From: DATEPR01 sp036502345
GTDB lineage: Bacteria > Actinomycetota > Actinomycetes > Mycobacteriales > Pseudonocardiaceae
Direction of reading: 5' to 3'
Length of the DNA stretch: 21,826 nt
Assembly: GCA_036502345.1 (NCBI GenBank)
Contig: DASXYT010000235.1
Span: forward strand, 1-21,826
Shown here: positions 6,896 to 13,852 of the stretch, one piece after another
Layout: the number at the start of each line of letters is the position of its first letter
Position numbering within the stretch: position 1 is the first letter of the stretch
Notes under the pieces: generated by a model
What the model was told of the DNA's origin: nothing
The model's input: only the letters and a program-made list of their open reading frames with translations
The model's database searches: none
Translations under genes and position numbers: made by a program

Positions 6896-8686
6896 ATGTC
6901 TGAGAATGTCGCCGACCATGTACTGGCCCGCCTGCGGGAATGGGGAGTGGACACCGTCTTCGGCTATGCCGGCGACGGCATCAACGGGCTGCTCGCCGCG
7001 TGGGGCCGAGCGGACAACGACCCGAAGTTCGTCCAGGTCCGACACGAGGAGATGGCGGCGTTCGAGGCCGTCGGCTACGCCAAGTTCAGCGGGCGGGTCG
7101 GGGTGTGCGCCGCGACATCCGGGCCGGGCGCCATCCACCTGCTCAACGGCCTCTACGACGCCAAGCTGGACCACGTGCCGGTGGTGGCCATCGTCGGGCA
7201 GACCAACCGGTCCGCGATGGGTGGCTCCTATCAGCAGGAGGTCGACCTGGCCAGCCTGTTCAAGGACGTGGCCAGTGAGTACCTAGAGGTCGTCAACGTG
7301 CCCGAGCAGTTGCCCAACGTGCTGGACCGGGCCATCCGCACCGCGCTGAGCCAGCACGCGCCCACCGCGATCATCATTCCGGCCGACGTGCAGGAACTGC
7401 CCTACTCGGCGCCGGGTCACGCGTTCAAGATGGTGCCGTCGTCGCTGGGTATGGAGACGTCGAACAACGTCCCCGACCAGCAGGCGGTGGCCAGGGCCGC
7501 CGAGGTCCTCAACGCGGGGGAGAAGGTCGCGATCCTGATCGGCCAGGGTGCCCGCGACGCCCGCCGGGAGGTCATCGAGGCCGCCGACGTGCTCGGCGCC
7601 GGTGTGGCGAAGGCGTTGCTGGGCAAGGACGTGCTCCCCGACGACCTGCCCTTCGTGACCGGCTCGATCGGGCTGCTGGGTACCAGGGCCAGCTACGAGC
7701 TGATGCGCGACTGCGACACCCTGCTCACCGTCGGCTCCAGCTTCCCGTACACACAGTTCATGCCCGAGTTCGACCAGGCCCGCGCGGTGCAGATCGACCG
7801 GGACGGCCGGTTCGTCGGCATGCGCTACCCCTACGAGGTCAACCTCGTCGGCGACGCAGGCGCGACCCTGCGGGCGCTGCTGCCGCAGTTGCGCAGGCAT
7901 GAGGACCGGTCCTGGCAGGAGACGGTGGAGAAGAACGTCGAGTCCTGGTGGAGCGACATGGAGGCCGAGGCCATGGTGGCGGCCGACCCGGTCAATCCGA
8001 TGCGGCTGTTCTGGGAGCTGTCCTCGCGGCTGCCCGACAACGTGATCGTCAGCGCCGACTCCGGTTCGTCGGCCAACTGGTATGCCCGCCACCTGCGCTT
8101 CCGCGGTGACATGCGCGGCTCATTGTCGGGCAACCTGGCCACGATGGGACCTGGCGTGCCCTACGCGATCGGTGCGAAGTTCGCCCACCCGGACCGCCCG
8201 GCCATCGCGTTCGCGGGCGATGGCGCCATGCAGATGAACGGCATGAACGAGCTGATCACGATCAAGCGGTACTGGCAGGAGTGGACCGACCCCCGGCTGG
8301 TCGTCGCCGTCCTGCACAACAACGATCTCAACCAGGTCACCTGGGAGATGCGGGCGATGAGCGGCGCGCCGAAGTTCGAGGAGTCCCAGCAGTTGCCCGA
8401 CGTCGACTACGCCGCGTTCGCCGCCTCGCTGGGGTTCGCGACCCAGACGATCACCGATCCCGACCAGATCGCACCCGCGTGGGACCAGGCGCTGGCCGCC
8501 GACCGGCCGACCCTGCTGGACGTGCACACGGACCCGAACGTGCCGCCGATCCCGCCGCACGCCACCTTCGACCAGATGAAGGACGCGGCGCTCTCCCTGC
8601 TCAAGGGTGACCCGGACCGGTGGGAGCTGCTCAAGCAGGGCGTCAAGACCAAGGCACAGGAACTGTTGCCGCACAAGGACAACTGA
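6896..8686 (+). CDS. Thiamine-diphosphate enzyme, pyruvate oxidase/acetolactate synthase-like
   Basis: This 596-residue protein has the full three-domain ThDP architecture. The N-terminal pyrimidine-binding domain contains E51 in VRHEEMAAFEAVGYAK, the glutamate that activates the cofactor. The middle domain spans about residues 195-325. The C-terminal pyrophosphate-binding domain has GDGAMQMNGMNE (G441-D442-G443) through N475-N476, which binds metal and diphosphate. It is closest in feel to the PoxB/pyruvate oxidase group, but the long helical C-terminal membrane-binding tail of PoxB is not evident. Expected chemistry is decarboxylation of a 2-oxo acid, with oxidation or carboligation; the substrate is unknown. 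GGAGG precedes the ATG. A 26-base gap separates it from the GMC gene. Confidence 0.87.
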   Translation: MSENVADHVLARLREWGVDTVFGYAGDGINGLLAAWGRADNDPKFVQVRHEEMAAFEAVGYAKFSGRVGVCAATSGPGAIHLLNGLYDAKLDHVPVVAIVGQTNRSAMGGSYQQEVDLASLFKDVASEYLEVVNVPEQLPNVLDRAIRTALSQHAPTAIIIPADVQELPYSAPGHAFKMVPSSLGMETSNNVPDQQAVARAAEVLNAGEKVAILIGQGARDARREVIEAADVLGAGVAKALLGKDVLPDDLPFVTGSIGLLGTRASYELMRDCDTLLTVGSSFPYTQFMPEFDQARAVQIDRDGRFVGMRYPYEVNLVGDAGATLRALLPQLRRHEDRSWQETVEKNVESWWSDMEAEAMVAADPVNPMRLFWELSSRLPDNVIVSADSGSSANWYARHLRFRGDMRGSLSGNLATMGPGVPYAIGAKFAHPDRPAIAFAGDGAMQMNGMNELITIKRYWQEWTDPRLVVAVLHNNDLNQVTWEMRAMSGAPKFEESQQLPDVDYAAFAASLGFATQTITDPDQIAPAWDQALAADRPTLLDVHTDPNVPPIPPHATFDQMKDAALSLLKGDPDRWELLKQGVKTKAQELLPHKDN

Positions 8687-8687
8687 G

Positions 8688-9791
8688 ATGGACGCCGTGG
8701 TCGAGTCGGTCGACGCCCACGCCTACACGATCCCGACCGACGCGCCGGAGGCCGATGGCACCGCCGAGTGGGCCGCGACGACACTGGTCGTGGTGCGGGT
8801 CCACTCGGCGGGCCAGGTGGGCACCGGCTGGACCTACGGCGCCGCCGGATGCGCCGCGCTGGTACGGGAGCAACTGGCCCGTGTGGTGACCGGCCGCGAC
8901 GCGCTGGCCGTGCCGGGTAGCTGGGAAGCGATGGTCCGGGCGGTGCGCAACGCCACCAGGGCGGGCGCGGTCGGCTACGCGATCTCGGCGGTCGACGTGG
9001 CGCTGTGGGACCTCAAGGCGCGGTTGCTGAACGTGCCACTGGCCGGCCTGTTCGGTGTCGTGCACGACTCGGTGCCGGTCTATGGCAGCGGCGGCTTCAC
9101 CACCTACGACGACGAGCGGATGACGGCCCAACTCACCGGCTGGACGCAGGACCAGCGGATCCCGCGCGTGAAGATCAAGATAGGCCAGTCCTGGGGCGGT
9201 GACGAGCCCCGCGACCTGGCACGTGTGGCTTCCGCCCGGGCCGCCGTCGGGCCGGACGTCGAGTTGTTCGTCGACGCCAACGGTGGCTACCAGCGCAAAC
9301 AGGCGATCCGGCTGGCCCGCGCGATGGCGGAGTTCGACGTGCGGTGGTTCGAGGAACCGGTCAGCTCCGACGACCTGGACGGCCTGCGGGAGGTCCGCGA
9401 CCAGGTCGTCGCGGACGTGACGGCGGGGGAGTACGGCACGGACATCGCCTACTTCCACCGGATGTGCGCGCATCAGGCCGTGGACTGCCTGCAGATCGAC
9501 GCGACCCGCTGCGGCGGCTACACCGAGTGGCTGCGCGCGGCAGCGGTGGCGGCCGGGTTCGGCCTGTCCGTGTCCGGCCACTGCGCGCCCAACCTGCACG
9601 CCCACGTCGCGGCGGCCACGCCCAACCTGCGCCACCTGGAGTGGTTCCACGACCACGTACGCATCGAGTCGATGCTGTTCGACGGTGCGCTCGACCCGAC
9701 GGGTGGCACCGTGCGGCCGCGCCAGGACCGCCCAGGGCACGGCCTGGTGTTCGACACCGGCGCGGCTGCCCGGTACCTGGTCGAGCCGTGA
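8688..9791 (+). CDS. Enolase-superfamily enzyme, mandelate racemase subgroup (probable acid-sugar dehydratase)
   Basis: The 367-residue protein has a capping domain and a (beta/alpha)7-beta barrel. All mandelate-racemase-type catalytic residues can be placed: K162 and K164 in KIKIG, metal ligands D196 (VDANGG), E222 (FEEP) and E248 (AGEYG), and the D271 (QIDATRCGG)/H298 (SGHCAPN) dyad. The numbering is nearly that of mandelate racemase (K164, K166, D195, E221, E247, D270, H297). The subgroup mostly contains aldonate and glucarate-type dehydratases that abstract the proton alpha to a carboxylate to give 2-keto-3-deoxy acids. The ATG is 1 base after the stop of the ThDP gene, and its own stop overlaps the next start (GTGA). 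Confidence 0.87.
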   Translation: MDAVVESVDAHAYTIPTDAPEADGTAEWAATTLVVVRVHSAGQVGTGWTYGAAGCAALVREQLARVVTGRDALAVPGSWEAMVRAVRNATRAGAVGYAISAVDVALWDLKARLLNVPLAGLFGVVHDSVPVYGSGGFTTYDDERMTAQLTGWTQDQRIPRVKIKIGQSWGGDEPRDLARVASARAAVGPDVELFVDANGGYQRKQAIRLARAMAEFDVRWFEEPVSSDDLDGLREVRDQVVADVTAGEYGTDIAYFHRMCAHQAVDCLQIDATRCGGYTEWLRAAAVAAGFGLSVSGHCAPNLHAHVAAATPNLRHLEWFHDHVRIESMLFDGALDPTGGTVRPRQDRPGHGLVFDTGAAARYLVEP

Positions 9792-11575
9792 CCGGCCAGG
9801 ACTGGCAGGAGTTCCCGCCACACGTGCTGCGCGAGTACGCGCTGCTCGCCGACGGCGAGCGGGGCGCGCTGTGCGGACCGCGTGGCGACATCGGCTGGTT
9901 GTGCGCACCCGGCTGGGACGACGACGCCGTACTGTCCACATTGGTCGGTGGTGGCGGCGTCTACTCGGTCACGCCCGCGGACACGGCGGTGTGGGGCGGT
10001 TACTACGAGCCGGGTTCGCTGATCTGGCGCAACCGGTGGGTCACGACCGGCGCGGTGGTGGAATGCCGGGAAGCACTGGCGTTTCCCGGTGATCCGCACC
10101 GAGTGGTGATGCTGCGCCGGATCGAGGCCCTGGACGGTGATGTGCGCGTGCGGGTCCAACTCGACCTGCGCGACGGCTACGGCCGGCGCTCGATGCGTCA
10201 ACTGCGGCGCCACGACGACGGCCGCTGGTCGGCCAGGACCGGACTGCTGCGGGTGCGCTGGTCGGGCGCTGAGGCGGCGGTGACCGACGAGCACGGACGG
10301 CTCCTGTTGGAGCTGACGCTGCGCGGCGGTGAACACCACGACCTCGTGCTGGAGGTCGCCGACGAGCGACTGGCCGCGCCGGTCGACCCCGACGCGGCGT
10401 GGACCACCACCGAACACGCCTGGCACAGCGCCGTCCCGCGGTTCGACGAGACGGCGGCCCCGCGCGATGCCCGCCACTCCTATGCCGTGCTGCGCGGCCT
10501 GACCACCCGCGGTGGCGGGCTGATCGCGGCGGCGACCCTCGGGCTGCCCGAACGCGCCGAGGCGGGCCGCAACTACGACTACCGCTACGTGTGGCTGCGC
10601 GACCAGTGCTACGCAGGGCTGGCGGTGTCGGTCACCGAGCCGCACCCGTTGTTGCACGACGCGGTCGCCTTCACCACCGGCAAGGTCCTCGAACACGGCG
10701 ACAAGCTCGCGCCCGCCTACCGTGCGGACGGCAGCCCGTTGCCCGACGAGTCCACGCTGCGGCTACCGGGCTATCCCGGTGGCTCCGATGTCGTGGGCAA
10801 CCGGGTCACCGGGCAGTTCCAACTCGACTCGCTGGGCGAGATCCTGCAACTGCTGGCCTCCGCGGCGCGCTGGGACCAGTTCGACGACGACGCGCGGCGG
10901 GCGGCGCACGCCCTGATCGACCTGATCGGCGACCGGTGGGAGCGGCCGGAGGCCGGGATCTGGGAACTGCACGACGCCTGGTGGACGCACTCCCGACTGG
11001 CCTGCGTCGCGGGCCTCCGCTCCATCGCGGGTTTCCTGCCCCGCAAACAGGGTGGCGCGGCGGCCGGCCTCGCCGACGCGATTCTCGCGGAGACGTCCCG
11101 GCGCTGCCTGGACGAGCGGGGTGCCTGGCAACGTTCCGCCGACCTTCCCGGCGTCGACGCCGCCTTGTTGCTGCCACCGGTCCGCGGCGCGCTGCCCGCC
11201 GCCGATCCACGCACCGTCGCCACGCTGGCCGCCGTCGAGCACGAACTGACCGAGGACGGCTACGTGTACCGGTTCGCGCACGACGACCGGCCCCTTGGCG
11301 ACGCCGAGGGCGCGTTCCTGTTGTGCGGCTTCATCATGGCCCTGGCGCACTGGCAGCAGGGACGCACCGTCGAGGCGTTCCGCTGGTTCGAACGCAACCG
11401 CGCTGCTTGCGGCCCGCCCGGTCTGCTGGCCGAGGAGTACGACGTCCGCCAACGACAGTTGCGCGGGAACCTGCCGCAGTCCTTCGTCCACGCGTTGTTG
11501 CTGGACACCGCGCAACGGCTGCCGACTCGGCCATCCGAGCCAGGTGACCCGCGTCAGAGCAGCAGGTCGTCCTGA
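9788..11575 (+). CDS. Glycoside hydrolase family 15 (trehalase/glucoamylase-like)
   Basis: This 595-residue protein has an N-terminal beta-sandwich domain followed by the (alpha/alpha)6 barrel. Barrel landmarks are YDYRYVWLRD (263-272), the general-acid glutamate E393 in GIWEL, and the general-base region LLAEEYD (E549/E550) followed by GNLPQSFVH. This pattern is that of bacterial GH15 enzymes, including the mycobacterial-type trehalases and glucoamylase-like proteins. It inverts alpha-glucosidic bonds and releases beta-glucose. There is no signal peptide, so it acts on cytoplasmic substrates such as trehalose or glycogen-derived oligosaccharides. The GTG start overlaps the upstream stop. It is the last gene of the operon, and its 3' end overlaps the convergent sigma-factor gene by 22 bases. 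Confidence 0.88.
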   Translation: MTGQDWQEFPPHVLREYALLADGERGALCGPRGDIGWLCAPGWDDDAVLSTLVGGGGVYSVTPADTAVWGGYYEPGSLIWRNRWVTTGAVVECREALAFPGDPHRVVMLRRIEALDGDVRVRVQLDLRDGYGRRSMRQLRRHDDGRWSARTGLLRVRWSGAEAAVTDEHGRLLLELTLRGGEHHDLVLEVADERLAAPVDPDAAWTTTEHAWHSAVPRFDETAAPRDARHSYAVLRGLTTRGGGLIAAATLGLPERAEAGRNYDYRYVWLRDQCYAGLAVSVTEPHPLLHDAVAFTTGKVLEHGDKLAPAYRADGSPLPDESTLRLPGYPGGSDVVGNRVTGQFQLDSLGEILQLLASAARWDQFDDDARRAAHALIDLIGDRWERPEAGIWELHDAWWTHSRLACVAGLRSIAGFLPRKQGGAAAGLADAILAETSRRCLDERGAWQRSADLPGVDAALLLPPVRGALPAADPRTVATLAAVEHELTEDGYVYRFAHDDRPLGDAEGAFLLCGFIMALAHWQQGRTVEAFRWFERNRAACGPPGLLAEEYDVRQRQLRGNLPQSFVHALLLDTAQRLPTRPSEPGDPRQSSRSS

Positions 11576-12369
11576 TCGCCGACCTCCTCGCGGAGGACGC
11601 GCAGGCTGGCGGCCAGCAGACGTGACACGTGCATCTGGGAGATGCCCAGGTGTTCGCCGATCTGGCTCTGCGTCATGTTGCCGAAGAATCGCATCGTGAC
11701 GATCGCCCGTTCCCTGCTGGGAAGCTTGGCCAGCGCCGGATACAGCACCTCACGGTTCTCGACGCCCGTCAGCTCCGCGGCTTCGGCTCCCATCGACATC
11801 ACAATGGGGCCCGGTCCGTCGTCGGTGGCCGCGTCCAGGGACTCGCCGCGATAGGCGTAGCCCACCTGTAGCCCTTCGTAGACCTCCTCGACCGACAGGT
11901 GCAGTTCGGCCGCCAGCTCGCTGGGCCGCGGCGCCCGGCCCAGCTGCTGTCCCAGTTTCGTCGAGGCAGCGGCGACAGAGGTGTGCAGTTCCTTCAGTTG
12001 GCGCGGCACCCGCACCGCCCACGTGGAGTCACGGAAGTAGCGCCGGATCTCGCCGGTGATGGTGGGCACCGCGAACGCGAGGAAGTCGCTGCCACGATCG
12101 GGATCGAAGCGGTCCACCGCGTTGATCAGTCCGATCAGGCCGACCTGGGTGAGATCGTCCTGAGGCTGGCCCTTGTTCCGGAAGCGCCGCGCGATGTGCT
12201 CGGCCAGTGGCAGGTGGCCTGTCACGAGCTGCTCGCGCACCTCGTCCCGCCGCGCGTCCGAGGTCGTGGGGTCGACCAGCACCCGGAACAGCGGTGCCAA
12301 GCCTTCGTACTCGTGACCACGATCACTCTGAGTCACGTCCAGGCCCGCAGGGGATGAGACCCGTCGCAC
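11554..12369 (-). CDS. RNA polymerase sigma factor, SigB/SigF/SigG family
   Basis: This is a 271-residue group 3 sigma-70 factor. Region 2 (about 55-125) contains DDLTQVGLIGLINAVDRFDP and TITGEIRRYFRDSTWAVRVPR, the core-binding and -10-recognition hallmarks of the SigF/SigB group. Region 3 is about 130-195. Region 4 (about 214-262) contains LPSRERAIVTMRFFG and the helix-turn-helix TQSQIGEHLGISQMHVSRLL that reads the -35. The start is uncertain: GTG at 12369 is used, but GTG at 12336 (VTQSDRGHEYEG) would also give a normal family N-terminus, and neither has a clear ribosome-binding site. Proteins of this group are held by RsbW-like anti-sigma factors; two such proteins and one STAS antagonist are encoded within 12 kb. 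Promoters of the class it should read occur at six places here. Confidence 0.93.
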   Translation of the reverse strand: MRRVSSPAGLDVTQSDRGHEYEGLAPLFRVLVDPTTSDARRDEVREQLVTGHLPLAEHIARRFRNKGQPQDDLTQVGLIGLINAVDRFDPDRGSDFLAFAVPTITGEIRRYFRDSTWAVRVPRQLKELHTSVAAASTKLGQQLGRAPRPSELAAELHLSVEEVYEGLQVGYAYRGESLDAATDDGPGPIVMSMGAEAAELTGVENREVLYPALAKLPSRERAIVTMRFFGNMTQSQIGEHLGISQMHVSRLLAASLRVLREEVGDQDDLLL

Positions 12370-12393
12370 TGAAGACCGTGATCCGCGTGTCGA

Positions 12394-12669
12394 TCACCCA
12401 CCTGCTCCCCCGTTCGTCTGTTCCTCCGCAGCTGGAGTGCGACGGAACCACTCCGTCCTGAGGAGATTCACCGAAAGGCGCAGTGCGCAAACATTCCCGG
12501 TGGCCCACTCGGCATACTCGGTGGTCACGATCAGTAACATCAGCTCGTTTCGGTGACGCGACGCTCCCAGGCCGGTGACCCATGCGAAGCACGTCAATCC
12601 GGGCGCGTACCGACCCTCGGTGACGAAGCGTGGGTTCATGGTGTGGAATCGTGCTGACAGCCGGCTCAT
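12394..12669 (-). CDS. Doubtful small ORF between sigma factor and STAS gene
   Basis: A 91-residue frame (MSRLSARFHTMNPRF...) ends 24 bases before the sigma-factor start on the same strand. The GC bias at third codon positions is moderate by hand inspection, weaker than in neighbouring genes but above random. The middle part (MLLIVTTEYAEWATGNV) looks protein-like. No family is recognised and there is no convincing ribosome-binding site. An alternative start is ATG 12639; the frame stays open upstream to 12783. If real, it would probably be co-transcribed with the sigma factor. The rest of the 12370-12839 interval shows no clear gene. Confidence 0.3.
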   Translation of the reverse strand: MSRLSARFHTMNPRFVTEGRYAPGLTCFAWVTGLGASRHRNELMLLIVTTEYAEWATGNVCALRLSVNLLRTEWFRRTPAAEEQTNGGAGG

Positions 12670-12839
12670 GGCGCGGCGACGGCTGGCCGCCGATCCTGTG
12701 TCCGGCGTATTCTGTCCACGACGCGTGCTTGAGAAGTAGGCCGTGCCGCTGTCGGCTCCACGCGTGTCCGCCGCAGCGAGCATGATCGCGCGTTGCGTCC
12801 TCGCCGGACCCCGCGAGAGCGAAAGTGCGGAGAACGATC

Positions 12840-13208
12840 ATGACAAGCCTGCTGGAGGTCAGTACCGATCTCGTCGGCAACACCGCGGTGGTGCGTGCCG
12901 TTGGCGAAGTGGACATGAGCAATGCGCCGACGCTGCGCACCGAGTTGTTCAATGCCTGCGACGAGATCAGCGAAGCGGGAGTGCTCGCGGTGGATCTCAC
13001 CGGCGTCGTCTTCTTCGGTTCCAGCGGGGTCGGTGCGCTGTTGCAGACCTACCAGCGATGTCGGGCCGAAGGCATTCCGCTACGCACCGTCGCAACCAAC
13101 AGTGCCGTCCTGCGCACGCTGCAGATCTGCGGGGTGGCCGACATCTTGGACATCCGGGACTCGTTGGCCGGCGCCACCTGTGCCCAGGCCGGGACTCCTC
13201 GATCCTGA
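12840..13208 (+). CDS. Anti-anti-sigma factor (STAS domain, RsbV/SpoIIAA-like)
   Basis: The 122-residue protein is a single STAS domain: a beta strand with AVGEVDMSNAPTL, then the conserved LAVDLTGVVFFGSSGVGALL loop and helix. S61 is the expected phosphorylation site for an RsbW-type kinase. The residue before it is glycine instead of the aspartate of SpoIIAA (DSSG), a variation that may alter the phosphorylation cycle. In its unphosphorylated form such a protein binds the anti-sigma factor and frees the sigma factor. GGAG lies 7 bases before ATG 12840. It converges on the second RsbW-like gene, 34 bases away, and diverges from the sigma-factor side. Confidence 0.92.
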   Translation: MTSLLEVSTDLVGNTAVVRAVGEVDMSNAPTLRTELFNACDEISEAGVLAVDLTGVVFFGSSGVGALLQTYQRCRAEGIPLRTVATNSAVLRTLQICGVADILDIRDSLAGATCAQAGTPRS

Positions 13209-13210
13209 GC

Positions 13211-13236
13211 CGACCGTGCGAGGGTGCCTCCGGTCG
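13211..13236. terminator. Possible hairpin between convergent STAS and RsbW-like genes
   Basis: CGACCG (13211-13216) and CGGTCG (13231-13236) can pair across a 14-base loop in the 34-base gap between two convergent stop codons. The position is right for a bidirectional terminator, but the stem is only 6 bp and the loop is large. Confidence 0.25.
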
Positions 13237-13242
13237 CGGGCC

Positions 13243-13761
13243 TCAATCATGTCCGTCCCGCGCTCCGTCGATCCGAGGAGTGGCCGGTCGGCTCCACAAG
13301 AACACGGTCGTCCCCTGGTCCGATCGGTCGACCCGGACGTCCTCCATGCAGTTGCGCATGATCGACCACGAGAACCCATGCTGACGATCAGGCGGTGCGG
13401 CCTGCCATCGTCCCTGGTCCCGAACCTCGAACACGGCCTGATAGTGGTGATCGGTCCTGGCCAGATGACCGTCGACCGTCACCGAACCGCTGGGCGGGGC
13501 GCCGCTGTGCCCGGTGATGCCATAGCCGTGCTCCACGCTGTTGGTGACCGCCTCGCTCACCGCCAGGACACAGTCCGCGGCGCTCTCTTCCGGCCAGTGG
13601 TGGTCGGTCAACCACCGTCGCACCCGGTTACGGACCGTATTGGGAGCGGTGACAGTGGCGTCCACCTGGACCCGTAGCCCGGTGATCAGGCGCTGGACGG
13701 GCATCGGTACCAGGTTCGTGCGCAACGGCTGATGGCCGTCTGCACCCTGTGCTGGTGACAT
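13243..13761 (-). CDS. RsbW-like anti-sigma/ATP-binding regulatory protein
   Basis: This 172-residue GHKL-fold protein keeps a good N-box (SEAVTNSVEHGYG, with E70 and N74), the residues that bind Mg-ATP in SpoIIAB/RsbW kinases. A later VRDQGRW resembles the DxGxG box with its last glycine changed. PPDRQHGFSWSIMRNCMEDV corresponds to the second glycine box and following helix. It is the better candidate of the two RsbW-like proteins here for phosphorylating the STAS protein encoded next to it. ATG 13761 is used because the GGGAGG about 11 bases upstream fits best; GTG 13800 and ATG 13782 are in-frame alternatives. It is downstream of the dehydrogenase gene on the same strand, with a 91-base gap. 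Confidence 0.85.
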   Translation of the reverse strand: MSPAQGADGHQPLRTNLVPMPVQRLITGLRVQVDATVTAPNTVRNRVRRWLTDHHWPEESAADCVLAVSEAVTNSVEHGYGITGHSGAPPSGSVTVDGHLARTDHHYQAVFEVRDQGRWQAAPPDRQHGFSWSIMRNCMEDVRVDRSDQGTTVFLWSRPATPRIDGARDGHD

Positions 13762-13852
13762 CGGCGGACGATCCTCCCTCATCGCGGTGCCGGTGAGCAC
13801 GTAGCCCCTGAGCGTCCTTCCCGACAGTGGGCGGGTGGTGGCCGGCCGGGCC

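Noticed and set aside
8915..8920. GGGTAG hexamer
   Set aside because: It lies inside the enolase-superfamily coding sequence, lacks the GTGGGTAGTC context and has no start codon at a suitable distance. Many chance copies of this 6-mer are expected.
8643..9941. 432-codon minus-strand frame over the enolase-superfamily gene
   Set aside because: Every racemase catalytic residue is on the plus strand; the antisense translation is low complexity.
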